A stretch of 26,179 nt of DNA from an uncultured Allobaculum sp. (GCA_948467695.1 CAOKFJ010000002.1:1-26179); one strand, 5' to 3'. Counted from the stretch's first letter, positions 15,103-23,342 are shown. Notes: a model not told the origin generated them from the letters alone. Numbers and translations are program-made.

Positions 15103-15966
15103 CTACAGACGCGGCGGCTTGTTTCGATTGCGCCACACCACGACAGTGCCCGCCGCCATAAGCAGACACAAAGGCCACGCATCCAGAGCGATCGTCCGCC
15201 ATCCCGGCATACGCACATCCGCGCTATCTTCCCGTTTCTTCACTTCCGTCTCGCCGCCTGCATCAATACGTCTGGCGTTCACAAGCAGTCGATGCGTATT
15301 GATGCCGTAAGGCGTGCAGGTCATCAGCGTAAGCAAATCCTCATCAGCATGCGGCGCAAGCTGATCTGTCTCTTCGGGAAGAATGACCTGCTGATCGATC
15401 ACTTCATACATAAGTGTCTCCAGCGGGTTTTCCACAAACAGAAGATCACCTTTTTTCAGCTCGTCCAGTCGTGTAAACAGTTCTGCCTGCGCCATGCCCC
15501 TGTGCGAAGAAAGCACGCTCCGGTTTCCGGCGCCTCCTATCGGCAGTGCCGACCAGGATATATGTCCGGCTCCTGAAGAGAGCGCTTCTTCGCCTGTTCC
15601 GTGATAGATCGGCAGTTCACAATCGATGGCGGGAATACGAAGCACGCCCATAATCCCTTCATCCATCCAGGCCAGTTTCGCTGCATACGTCTCATATGAA
15701 TACGACTGTGCGCCTGGATCCACTTCTGCCATCGACAGCATGGCCCCCGCCCCATCGGCACCGAGTTCTGTGTTCCAGCGCATAGCTTCCTCTTTAATCT
15801 TCTCGAGGTTTTCTCTTCCGCTTTCGCGCGCTTCGATCATCGCTGCGGCGATGAGGCTTTCGTTTTGCATGTTATGAACCCTGGAAAGAATCGATGGCAC
15901 AAAAGCAAGCGCAATTCCCGTCGCAATCATTCCCGCGCGAATGACTCGCGATACACGCTGTTTCAT
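15103..15966 (-). CDS. srtC: Class C (pilus-assembly) sortase
   Basis: This membrane transpeptidase cuts LPXTG-type signals and links pilins through a lysine side chain. The 287-residue protein has an N-terminal membrane helix (about 9-28), the sortase barrel with catalytic His155 (SSHRG), Cys217 (LMTCTP) and Arg226 (THRLLV), and a C-terminal membrane helix (about 260-278), the layout of class C. A DPG at 83-85 sits where these enzymes carry the DPW/DPF lid, but the aromatic residue is missing. Its ATG overlaps the backbone pilin stop (ATGA at 15963-15966), so expression is coupled to the substrate gene. It is the only sortase in the window. Confidence 0.95.
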   Translation of the reverse strand: MKQRVSRVIRAGMIATGIALAFVPSILSRVHNMQNESLIAAAMIEARESGRENLEKIKEEAMRWNTELGADGAGAMLSMAEVDPGAQSYSYETYAAKLAWMDEGIMGVLRIPAIDCELPIYHGTGEEALSSGAGHISWSALPIGGAGNRSVLSSHRGMAQAELFTRLDELKKGDLLFVENPLETLMYEVIDQQVILPEETDQLAPHADEDLLTLMTCTPYGINTHRLLVNARRIDAGGETEVKKREDSADVRMPGWRTIALDAWPLCLLMAAGTVVVWRNRNKPPRL

Positions 15967-17774
15967 TTACCCGTTTTCCGGCGGGCATCGCCGCGCGATT
16001 TGCCTTTACCCCTGCAGCCAAGTCCGAGGACAACGAGAACGCCTCCCGCGCCAAGAGAAAGCAGCGCGCCAGCTGATCCGGTCAGCGGCAGTTTCATGCC
16101 TGTGCGGTTGACAACCGACAGAGCGATTTTGGGCGGAGCGATCGCTGTTTCCAGATCTTTGCGCACCGTCTGCTCCTGTCCGAGATATCGATCGGTGATG
16201 GAAGCAGTAGCTTCGAGCGCTTTGAGCACTTTTTGCGAAATATCTTTGAACCCCTGCTCATAGCCATTGCGATCCTCCATGAACGTCGGCGAAATGCTCA
16301 GCATGATCGGTTTTTGCAGGGGCGTGTATCCATCGGGTGCTTTGACCTCTTTAAGAAAGTACGTTCCCTGATCCAGACCATACAGACGGAACGTGCCATC
16401 GCTTTTTGACGAAAGCGGCGCAGCCTGCGCGCTCAATGAGGGATCCGCGGCAAGCGCGTCAGCGCTGATGACGATATAGCCGTCCAGTCCCGGACGCGCG
16501 AGCACTTCGTTTGTGCATGCTTCATCGGTGTACAGACGAAACTGCGCCGATTCGAGCGGTGTATCTTTTTCATTTGTCTTCAGAACATCGAGAGTATAGG
16601 AGAAGCAGACAACACTGTCCCATGGGGTAAAGCCATGCGATCCGCCCATATCGGTTCGCGGATCATTGGAAAACTCCAGACGCGCGCTGTTTTCAAGCGG
16701 ATTTGCCCCGCCGCCCTCTTTAAAGGCTTCCGTTGTGATCTCTGCATCAAACGCGACGCGGACAATCTGCCCGTATGGACGCGTTCCATCCGCTCTTTCC
16801 TCGGGAAAATGACGATCCGCGAGCGCTTTAATGTCGGGGATGCGCACTTCAAACTGATGGCTTCCTTCGGTATGAACGAGCTGATAGTCATTGTCTGAAA
16901 GCGTGATCGTTTTATCTCCGCCGCTTAGCGTGACGCACAGCGACGATGGATGAAACTTGAGCCCGGCATCGAACTTGTCGTGAAAGCCGAGATAATACGA
17001 ACTGTAGCCGCTGATCTGCGGAACAGTCGTTTCAAGCGCGTACGGCACTTTCTGTCCGGCTTCATAATCACCGATGTCGTTCCAGCCGATCTCTCCATCA
17101 TCTTCATGAATCTTTTTGGTTAAAAGAGGCATATCGTTTTTCAGTTCGAGTCGAATCCCCTGCGCATCGCTAAGCGTATCGACCAGACAGAGCGATGCCG
17201 CCTGCGCCTGCGCGCCAGCGGGCAGCGCGCCTTCATCGACGAGATACCAGCCGTAGGGAAGATCAGAGATACTCAGACTTCCATTTGCGGCAAGCGCTCC
17301 TTCATTGACTGTTTTTTCAAGCTGCGGCGTACCTGAGGTTCGCAGTTTCTTGCGCAGCACTTCGACAAAGCGGCGAAACTGCGATGTCGAGTTTTCCGGC
17401 GCGCCCTCTGCTGCGCTTTTCAGCGAAGCCAGATATTCCACCGCATCGATTTCGCTGATCGTATCCGGTGTTTTTGACTGCATTTCGCCGATGGCCTGGC
17501 ATAGCGCAGTTTTTGTCTGGGGATTGAACGTATAGCGAATCGATGCGCCATCGGCAGAGGGCTGCGCGTCGAGCACACGGAAGAACGAAAACGTTCTTCC
17601 CGCAAGCGTGCCTCCCTCGCCCGGAACAAGCGTGATTGCGCTTTTTTCTCCGGTTCGTTCTCCATCCTGCGCAAAAACTTTCGTGTTCATCTGCGTCGCG
17701 CGCCATGGCGCCATAGCGCCTATGGCGCAGGCAAGAAGCGCCGCGCACGTGCATCGGTATACTTTATGGTTCAT
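15963..17774 (-). CDS. Backbone (major) pilin, isopeptide D2 and Cna-B domains, LPLTG
   Basis: The 603-residue surface protein has a signal peptide (about 1-35), a first pilin domain (about 45-215), a fimbrial isopeptide D2-type domain (about 222-390, with WNDIGDYEAGQKVPY at 231-245) and a Cna-B domain (about 392-555) with probable bond residues Lys399 and Glu476 (EVKAPDGY). LPLTG at 562-566, a hydrophobic helix and a basic tail follow. Lys220/Lys221 in LLTKKI, between domains 1 and 2, are the best candidates for the polymerising pilin lysine. AAAGGA lies 7 bases before ATG 17774; a start 14 codons upstream lacks this. Its size, its place between tip and sortase, and its coupling to the sortase argue for the shaft subunit. 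Confidence 0.9.
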   Translation of the reverse strand: MNHKVYRCTCAALLACAIGAMAPWRATQMNTKVFAQDGERTGEKSAITLVPGEGGTLAGRTFSFFRVLDAQPSADGASIRYTFNPQTKTALCQAIGEMQSKTPDTISEIDAVEYLASLKSAAEGAPENSTSQFRRFVEVLRKKLRTSGTPQLEKTVNEGALAANGSLSISDLPYGWYLVDEGALPAGAQAQAASLCLVDTLSDAQGIRLELKNDMPLLTKKIHEDDGEIGWNDIGDYEAGQKVPYALETTVPQISGYSSYYLGFHDKFDAGLKFHPSSLCVTLSGGDKTITLSDNDYQLVHTEGSHQFEVRIPDIKALADRHFPEERADGTRPYGQIVRVAFDAEITTEAFKEGGGANPLENSARLEFSNDPRTDMGGSHGFTPWDSVVCFSYTLDVLKTNEKDTPLESAQFRLYTDEACTNEVLARPGLDGYIVISADALAADPSLSAQAAPLSSKSDGTFRLYGLDQGTYFLKEVKAPDGYTPLQKPIMLSISPTFMEDRNGYEQGFKDISQKVLKALEATASITDRYLGQEQTVRKDLETAIAPPKIALSVVNRTGMKLPLTGSAGALLSLGAGGVLVVLGLGCRGKGKSRGDARRKTGK

Positions 17775-17892
17775 ACAGTGTCCTTTCTGATTATCTGATC
17801 GTGGTGTTTGAGGCAAATCCGGGTGAGTGCTTCAGTTGTGTTTTTCGAAAAACGGCAAAGATCGTCGAAAAGATCTGTGCATGCCTTTTCTC

Positions 17893-20547
17893 TCATCGTT
17901 TCGACTCTCTGTTTCTTTTGCGCCGTCCGCACGAAGACAGTCCACATGCAGATGCCGAGATCGCTGCAGCCATGCAAAGCATCTGCGATGCGCTTCCTGT
18001 TTTAGGCAGTTCATACACCGGTTCCGGTTTGTTGACGAGCTTCCAGATCAGCGCGCTTTTTTTCGAGATTCTTCCAGCGATCCAGGAATCATCCTGTCCG
18101 AGCTTTTTTCCGTCGACTTTGTAGGTGTAGATGCCATAGCCGAGGTTTGCATCGATGCGATGCAGCTTCGGCTTTTTATTTTCATCGAGCTCTGGCAGGT
18201 AGCCTGACGGCGGACTTGTTTCTTCGATATACACCGTCGTATCAGGCATTCTGGTCGGCACGTCGAACACAGCTTCTCCATTAATGCCTGTTGTCGCCTG
18301 CGCAAGCATTTTTGTCCGGCCGGCATCGGCATAGAGAGTAAATGTCGCGCCTTTCAGCCGCTTGTTTGTCTCGCTTCGCTTTTCAACGCGTATCGCGAAC
18401 GAAGATTTGCTGTTGGAAATCTTCAGCTTTTTATCTTCAATAACCGCGCCGTTAGTCGATTCCAGTCCCACGCGATCCTCTTCCACGTGCAGGTTAAAGT
18501 TCATATCGTCAAGCGAATAATCATCGGGCGCCTTGGTCTCGCGAAGCATCCATGTTCCCGTCCGGTTGAATTCGATTGGCGCCATTCCTCTGGAATCAGT
18601 CACGATTTTCGTTACTTTTCCATCCGGAGCGCTCAGTTCAAACTCCGCGCCCGAAAGAGACTGTCCAGTGTCCTTGTCGTATTTGTACAAATCGAAGTCA
18701 AAAGGAATTTCCGGAACGTCGATGGGCTGTTTGAAGGGAATCGAGGGCACGCCATGCTGCTGAATCGTGCCGAGCGGTACGACAAATACCTGATTGTTGA
18801 TCTTGAACGCCGGCGGTGCTTTCGTTTCCTGAATCGTCAGCACGCCGATAGGAAGCGCGTGTCTGTTTTGCGCATCGAGAATGGGGATGCCTGAGACCAG
18901 ATGTGCATCATCCAGACGGATTTCACCTTTGGCATCGGTTTTGTATACCCAGGTGCGCGCCGCTTTTGCGGGAAGCTGACCGTGCGGCGTCATTGGATCA
19001 ACCGCAAAATAGCGGAAGGTGAACTGCGCGTCGGAAAGATCAAGACTCGTCTCTCCTCTGGCGCGGACATTTCGTTTTTTCAGCACCAGCGACGGGTGAA
19101 AATACACCGGTTCTTCCGGAAACGTGACATCCCCGAACACCGCCGCGCTCAAGCCTTCGCGCACTTCAATCGTTTTCAGCTCGCGGCTGATGTGATATCC
19201 AGAAGGCGCTGTGGCTTCCTGAATCGTGTAGAAACCTGGCGCAAGCGAGATGGTCTCCGTTTTTCCCGCGCCATCCGTCGTCAGCATCGCCTGAAAACCG
19301 GACGTGCTGTTCTTTCCCCGATAGACATAGAAACGCGCGCCGGCAAGCGAATATGCCGAAGGATTGCGATCGGTGATCGAGGTCTGTGCGCTGCGCTTGA
19401 GCACAAACAGCTGACCATCCGCTTTCGCTTCGCCATACACCAGCGGCTGCAGCTCGACGAATTCACCCAGATGGTTGTAGCCTTTGCCGATCGCCTGCAC
19501 TTTCTGCACCTTGTAATTGGAAGGATCGGGTTTGGACATCACTTCCTCCCATATCGGTTTGACCACTTTGTTCCAGTTGGGTTCCGGCTGCACGTTCATT
19601 GAAATCGATCCGCCTGTCAGCGCCTGACTGACCAGATCATCGGTGATGACGATCTGCGCCTCAGGCGAAAAGCCTTTGGACTGCAGGATGTTTCCTGGCC
19701 CTTCATAGCCGTAATACAGCGCTTTTCGAAGCGCCGGATTATCGATCGCTTCCGGGGCGGTTGTCGCGGCTCCCGTCGCAGGAGACGCTTTGCGGTAGTC
19801 GCCGCAGTACGCGTTTCGTCCATTGGACAGACGCCATATGCCATTGGACTGCAAGCCGCCAAAACCAAGATTGATATTCTCGTACATCTTCGCTTCCGCC
19901 ACACTTAAACCGGATCTGGGCATCGCCATTTCATCTGCCAGCACCTCGTCATCGGCAGATGAAATGGAACTTGATGACGAGTCGTTTGCCGAAGAACCAT
20001 CCCCCTCAGATCCCTCACTGGATAAAGAAGAAGCCATGGCATTCGAGAGCGAATCGGAAAGCGAATCGGAAATCCGCGTATCTTCCCGTCCGGATGATGC
20101 GGCGCTTCCGGATTCTGTATCCAGATCAGACGGCTTGTCCGTATCATCTGTTTTTCCCTGCTCTGCCGGCGCAAAGCGGAGCATGATCGTTTTCGGCGCG
20201 TCGACGACAATCTCTTTTGACCATTGCGCCTGTCCGATGGTGCCTGATTCCTCTTTTTCATCGATGCGCAGTTCTTCGATCATCCATCCGTACGCTGCCT
20301 GCGCATTCATTGTCACTTTCGATCCATGCTCGATTTCCACGCTGCTTTGCGCGGCTTCTTCGTTTGAAGCAGACTCGAAAGGCACATTTGCGCCCTCTTT
20401 TCGCAGCCTGACTTCCCCTTCGCCTTGGCTGTCAAGAACGACGGAATGCACGGATTGGGCGCTGTATGTTTTTGCGGGTACAAGCGAGCATATGACTGCG
20501 ATCGCGCACAGCACGCATGCCGCGCACTTGAGAAATGCGTTTCGCAT
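17893..20547 (-). CDS. Pilus tip adhesin: thioester domain, four Cna-B repeats, LPKTG
   Basis: The 884-residue surface protein is the first gene of the operon. Order of parts: signal peptide (1-30); a small beta-rich repeat-like domain (about 32-127); a Ser/Asp-rich linker (about 140-202) with SDSL repeats; a probable thioester domain (about 210-375) with Cys248 in NAYCGD, an RKALYYGYEGPG block at 274-285 and Gln298 as candidate bond partner. Four Cna-B domains follow, marked by Glu444 (EATAPSGY), Glu574 (ETKAP), Glu670 (ETKAPDDY) and Glu775/776 (SPPSGY). Last come LPKTG (847-851), a helix and a basic tail. AAAGGA is 8 bases before the ATG. Thioester domains bind host surfaces covalently in Gram-positive adhesins. 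The thioester itself is inferred, not shown. Confidence 0.87.
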   Translation of the reverse strand: MRNAFLKCAACVLCAIAVICSLVPAKTYSAQSVHSVVLDSQGEGEVRLRKEGANVPFESASNEEAAQSSVEIEHGSKVTMNAQAAYGWMIEELRIDEKEESGTIGQAQWSKEIVVDAPKTIMLRFAPAEQGKTDDTDKPSDLDTESGSAASSGREDTRISDSLSDSLSNAMASSLSSEGSEGDGSSANDSSSSSISSADDEVLADEMAMPRSGLSVAEAKMYENINLGFGGLQSNGIWRLSNGRNAYCGDYRKASPATGAATTAPEAIDNPALRKALYYGYEGPGNILQSKGFSPEAQIVITDDLVSQALTGGSISMNVQPEPNWNKVVKPIWEEVMSKPDPSNYKVQKVQAIGKGYNHLGEFVELQPLVYGEAKADGQLFVLKRSAQTSITDRNPSAYSLAGARFYVYRGKNSTSGFQAMLTTDGAGKTETISLAPGFYTIQEATAPSGYHISRELKTIEVREGLSAAVFGDVTFPEEPVYFHPSLVLKKRNVRARGETSLDLSDAQFTFRYFAVDPMTPHGQLPAKAARTWVYKTDAKGEIRLDDAHLVSGIPILDAQNRHALPIGVLTIQETKAPPAFKINNQVFVVPLGTIQQHGVPSIPFKQPIDVPEIPFDFDLYKYDKDTGQSLSGAEFELSAPDGKVTKIVTDSRGMAPIEFNRTGTWMLRETKAPDDYSLDDMNFNLHVEEDRVGLESTNGAVIEDKKLKISNSKSSFAIRVEKRSETNKRLKGATFTLYADAGRTKMLAQATTGINGEAVFDVPTRMPDTTVYIEETSPPSGYLPELDENKKPKLHRIDANLGYGIYTYKVDGKKLGQDDSWIAGRISKKSALIWKLVNKPEPVYELPKTGSASQMLCMAAAISASACGLSSCGRRKRNRESKR

Positions 20548-20591
20548 TTGAGTATTCCTTTCTACATATGAAGACCGTTTGGACCGGTCCT

Positions 20592-20655
20592 GCCTGCATC
20601 TGCAGCCTGCAGGCGGTTACGGGGGAGATTGTATCCGTCCTCCCCTCTTGCGGTA
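20592..20655 (-). other. Hairpins in the pilus operon leader
   Basis: Inverted repeat GCCTGCA/TGCAGGC (20592-20598 with 20608-20614, 9-base loop), and further upstream in the transcript a GGGGAG/CTCCCC pair (about 20632-20655). Both lie between the predicted promoter and the tip gene. A palindrome GGACCGGTCC (20581-20590 and flanking bases) adjoins them. Confidence 0.4.
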
Positions 20656-20685
20656 AAGAGTTACTTAATTACGATTTTGTGTGAA

Positions 20686-20712
20686 ATTATCGATATTTAA
20701 AATCATTTTCAA
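20686..20712 (-). promoter_or_regulatory. Predicted promoter of the pilus operon
   Basis: On the minus strand TTGAAA (20707-20712), a short 15-base spacer and GATAAT (20686-20691), in the most AT-rich stretch upstream of the tip gene. The predicted leader is about 130 bases. The short spacer suggests a weak or activator-dependent promoter. Confidence 0.45.
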
Positions 20713-20790
20713 CTCTTATTCATCGAAGACTCACAGTCTTTGAACGCCTTTTTCATTCCTTTCTTTTTTCCGTTCGCAAAGCGTACGCAC

Positions 20791-20844
20791 AAAAAAAGGA
20801 CCCGCCCTGCCGCACGCTTTTTACATGCGCATTCGGGCGGATCC
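20791..20844 (-). terminator. Orphan rho-independent terminator upstream of the pilus operon
   Basis: On the minus strand a 10-pair stem with one G-T wobble (20835-20844 with 20798-20807), enclosing a further CGCA/TGCG pair, runs into seven T (plus-strand A at 20791-20797). No leftward gene ends just before it: the nearest, nth, has its own terminator 190 bases earlier. Confidence 0.8.
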
Positions 20845-21030
20845 CAACAATAAAAAAACAATAATCCCCGCATACCGTTTCTTCCCCTGACATGCGAAAA
20901 CCCGGACACAGATGTCGAGAGCAGAATCTTGAGGGCGACAGACTCTTTTCATCGCATTTGAAAAAGTCTGTCACCGTTTGTCTTCAATGCGATGCATAGA
21001 AGCAGAACCATACGCAAAGAAGCAGAAAGA
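20845..21030 (-). ncRNA. Possible small RNA ending at the orphan terminator
   Basis: This 186-base gene-free stretch lies between two leftward terminators. It contains a strong hairpin on either strand, GACAGACT...AGTCTGTC extended by a T/A-rich stem with one bulge (about 20938-20975). No credible reading frame and no clear promoter were found. A small RNA, or a back-up terminator for nth, would explain it. It matches no RNA family I can name. Confidence 0.3.
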
Positions 21031-21033
21031 GAA

Positions 21034-21062
21034 TAAAAAAATCCCGATCAGTCATCGGGATT
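21034..21062 (-). terminator. Rho-independent terminator of tseB-dnaD-nth
   Basis: AATCCCGAT (21040-21048) and ATCGGGATT (21054-21062) form a perfect 9-pair stem with a 5-base loop. On the minus strand it is followed by seven T, 32 bases beyond the nth stop. Confidence 0.92.
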
Positions 21063-21093
21063 CAATATCGTTTCCATCCTGCATTTGCGCTTT

Positions 21094-21810
21094 TTAAGCC
21101 AAATCGTCCTGCTGCGTTTCAATTTTGACTTTCGGAGCGGCGAGTTTCTTTTCGCTGTTCGCTTTTTTCTGCGCCGCTTTCAGCGCATCCAGTTTGTCCT
21201 TGCGGCAGAACGCCGCAAACGGACACTCGGCGCACTTCGGATTTCTTGCCGTGCAGAAGTAGCGTCCAAAGAAAATCAGATCATGATGCGCCTGGTTCCA
21301 TCTGGCGCTAGGCAGCTTGCGGCGCAGTTTTTCTTCGACTTTGAGCGGATCGTCTTCCGGTTTGGCAAGTCCGAGACGCTTGGAGACGCGCTCGACATGG
21401 GTATCGACCGCAAACGAGGGAATATCAAAAGCGACCGAACGAACGACATTGGCCGTCTTGCGCCCAACGCCGGGCAGCGACTGCAGTTCTTTAAATGTGG
21501 AAGGCACTTCGCCATCGAACTCTTCCATCAGCTTTTTCGAAAGACCCACAATGTTTTTCGCTTTTGTGGGATACAGACCGATGCTTCGAATCGTTTCGCC
21601 GACTTCCTTGACATCGGCATTCTGCAGCGACTGCGCATCGGGCCACTTTTCAAACAGGGCGGGCGTGACTTTGTTTACCGCCGCATCCGTTGTCTGCGCG
21701 GAAAGCACAACCGCGATGAGCAGCTGAAAAGGCGTGGAATGGTGCAGTTCGCACTGCGCATCGGGAAACAGAATTTCGATCTGATCGAGAATTTCTTCCG
21801 GTTTGGTCAT
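21094..21810 (-). CDS. nth: Endonuclease III
   Basis: Endonuclease III is a base-excision-repair glycosylase/AP-lyase that removes oxidised pyrimidines. The 238-residue protein has the helix-hairpin-helix LPGVGRKTA (112-120) with catalytic Lys118, catalytic Asp136 (AVDTHVER) and the 4Fe-4S cluster Cys186-x6-Cys193-x2-Cys196-x5-Cys202, exactly the family spacing. About 30 extra residues rich in Lys/Ala follow the cluster, longer than the usual ending near 211-215. The ATG lies one base after the dnaD stop, with AGGGG about 10 bases upstream, so it is coupled to dnaD. The dnaD-nth order is common in Firmicutes. Confidence 0.97.
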   Translation of the reverse strand: MTKPEEILDQIEILFPDAQCELHHSTPFQLLIAVVLSAQTTDAAVNKVTPALFEKWPDAQSLQNADVKEVGETIRSIGLYPTKAKNIVGLSKKLMEEFDGEVPSTFKELQSLPGVGRKTANVVRSVAFDIPSFAVDTHVERVSKRLGLAKPEDDPLKVEEKLRRKLPSARWNQAHHDLIFFGRYFCTARNPKCAECPFAAFCRKDKLDALKAAQKKANSEKKLAAPKVKIETQQDDLA

Positions 21811-21811
21811 C

Positions 21812-22354
21812 TTATCTCAGCCCCTTTTCGATATCTTCAGCGCTCAGCCCTTTCGATGTCCACGATGCAAGCACCGCTTCGATATAGGAAATCGAGCGCT
21901 TGTCGTACGCGGCGGATTCATCAAGCGCATGAAGAATCATCGATTCTTCATATTTTGCGCAAAGCGAAGTCAGCCGCTCCATTTCCGATGCGGAAAGCGG
22001 TCTTCCAAATTCACTCTGCACTTCGCCAAGCAGCGACTTCTGCAAAGGCGTCGTATTGATGGCGCTCTGATCGAGCATGCAGTCGAGAATGAAGTTTAAC
22101 TGCTTGTTGCGATAGTCAATGATCAGACAGCCCTTTTCCGTCAGCGAAGCAAACGCCGCTTCCATGTGTTCGGAGTCAAGCGCCGATTTTGCGGCGATGG
22201 TCTCGGGCGTAATCGGCTGATTGTTTTCCTGAAGATAGTTGATGGCGAGCAGCGTCAGGATTTCGTAAGGTTCAAGACCGAGAGTTTCGATATGATCGAA
22301 AATCCACGCGCTTCGGTTAAACCAGGGCGCGTACCAGTCAGTTCGATTGAGCAT
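21812..22354 (-). CDS. dnaD: DnaD-family replication initiation protein
   Basis: DnaD helps load the replicative helicase in Firmicutes. The 180-residue protein has an N-terminal winged-helix oligomerisation domain (about 1-95) and a C-terminal DnaD domain (about 105-172) with FGRPLSASEMERL and the late SYIEAVLASW block, which matches the YIxxILxxW DNA-binding motif. It is somewhat shorter than Bacillus DnaD (about 230), mostly lacking the C-terminal tail. AAAGGA is 9 bases before the ATG and lies inside the end of tseB (17-base overlap). nth follows after one base. Tight packing implies one operon. Confidence 0.9.
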   Translation of the reverse strand: MLNRTDWYAPWFNRSAWIFDHIETLGLEPYEILTLLAINYLQENNQPITPETIAAKSALDSEHMEAAFASLTEKGCLIIDYRNKQLNFILDCMLDQSAINTTPLQKSLLGEVQSEFGRPLSASEMERLTSLCAKYEESMILHALDESAAYDKRSISYIEAVLASWTSKGLSAEDIEKGLR

Positions 22355-22922
22355 GATTCAAATTCCTTTCATATACCCAGTCGAGCGTGTCGTAGTCAAG
22401 CATCAGGATGCGCTCATCAGACTCGAGCTGGTAGACCGGTCCCGAGTAGCCGTAGGCAAGCGTTACAGTTTCTGCCTCGAGATCGTATTTTGTTCTGGCT
22501 TTTTCTTCGGCTTTATCATAGTCCAGCGTCGTCATCGGGCGCGATGTGATGATCTGACCTGTCATGTCAAACCAGTAGAGCGTATCGCTCGTATACCCCT
22601 GCCACGTCACATAGTCGAACTTGTTTTCGCTAAGTCCCTCTACGCCGGGCACGATTTCTTCCATCGTCGCGATCACTTCAGCTTTCTGTCGATCATGAAT
22701 GCGCGCGGGACCGCTGATAAAAAGCGCCCAGAGGCACACAATGATCAGACCAAGAAGCGCAAAAAGCCCCAGCGTCAGCGGCCATCCGAATTTTTCCGTC
22801 TTCTTGCCGGCGGGCGCTTTGCCATTTTGGCCTTTGGCTTTGCGCGCCGCGTAGGCGTTCATGTGTTCTTTATCCGATACCGCCCGCGCATGGCGCGCGC
22901 GGCTGCTGTCCGTTTTTCTCAT
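22338..22922 (-). CDS. TseB-like (YpmB, DUF5590) membrane protein
   Basis: A single-pass membrane protein with a basic cytoplasmic tail (about residues 1-45), a membrane helix (GWPLTLGLFALLGLIIVCLW) and an external domain of about 125 residues. The GYSGPVYQLES block recalls DUF5590/TseB, which in Bacillus assists the penicillin-binding protein PBP2A in cell elongation. Synteny supports this: Bacillus has ypmB, aspB, asnS, dnaD, nth; here aspB and asnS are absent. The start is uncertain. ATG 22922 has no Shine-Dalgarno, but a TATAAT ends 7 bases before it, as in a leaderless message. ATG 22862, just before the membrane part, has only a weak GGA site. The open frame upstream to 23027 is not supported. 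Confidence 0.75.
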   Translation of the reverse strand: MRKTDSSRARHARAVSDKEHMNAYAARKAKGQNGKAPAGKKTEKFGWPLTLGLFALLGLIIVCLWALFISGPARIHDRQKAEVIATMEEIVPGVEGLSENKFDYVTWQGYTSDTLYWFDMTGQIITSRPMTTLDYDKAEEKARTKYDLEAETVTLAYGYSGPVYQLESDERILMLDYDTLDWVYERNLNHAQSN

Positions 22923-22929
22923 GGTTACC

Positions 22930-22960
22930 ATTATAGCGAAAAGCCGTTCGCTATCGCGAA
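22930..22960 (-). promoter_or_regulatory. -10 box and GCGAA repeats upstream of the TseB-like gene
   Basis: On the minus strand a consensus TATAAT ends 7 bases before ATG 22922. Just upstream are an inverted repeat TTCGC-4-GCGAA and a second TTCGC in the same orientation as its first arm. The -35 is poor. The repeats would suit an operator. Confidence 0.4.
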
Positions 22961-23168
22961 ATCCTGCAAATTCCTGTTTGGAGGAGTCTGATCCGTTTTT
23001 TCCGGTGCGGTTCATCGCAAAACACATGTCGCAGCATCATACATTCCATCTTTATGCGAAAACAAACCGCACAGATACAGCCATTACCAAACACGATTTA
23101 GATAATTAACTTGTTTTGTTAATAGATTTTAACATTTGCATTTATGAATAAACTATTTGCAATTTCGA

Positions 23169-23184
23169 TAGAAAGCGTTTTCAT
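23169..23184 (+). promoter_or_regulatory. CcpA cre site upstream of the glycosidase
   Basis: TAGAAAGCGTTTTCAT fits the catabolite-repression consensus WTGNNARCGNWWWCAW at every position but the second. It lies 159 bases before the glycosidase ATG. A sugar-hydrolysing gene is a typical CcpA target, so repression by good carbon sources is likely. The same bases plus CGCTTTTTG could instead form a weak hairpin. Confidence 0.65.
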
Positions 23185-23221
23185 CGCTTTTTGTTTTTGT
23201 CTAAATATTAGATGAATGGAA

Positions 23222-23271
23222 ATGCGCCAAAGGGCATGGCGCATCCCTGTTTGCCGCCTCGCTGATGCGGC
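23222..23271 (+). other. Tandem hairpins in the glycosidase leader
   Basis: ATGCGCC/GGCGCAT (23222-23228 with 23238-23244, perfect, 9-base loop) and GCCGC/GCGGC (23253-23257 with 23267-23271, 9-base loop). An A/G-rich stretch then leads to the ribosome site. No T run follows, so they are not terminators. Confidence 0.4.
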
Positions 23272-23342
23272 GATATTCCAGAGTCTGGAAACAAATCAGC
23301 CAAAAAGAAGAAAAAGAAGACACAAAAAAGAAAGGAATACAC

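Larger units (their letters stand above)
22961..23342. other. Intergenic region between divergent TseB-like and glycosidase genes
   Basis: About 380 bases with no supported gene. The stretch 23085-23215 is very AT-rich and probably holds the rightward glycosidase promoter; several -35/-10-like hexamers are present but none clearly best. It also contains the cre site and two leader hairpins listed separately. Confidence 0.5.

Noticed and set aside
20709..20974. Two short leftward frames upstream of the pilus operon
   Set aside because: Both read through the orphan terminator hairpin and lack ribosome sites.
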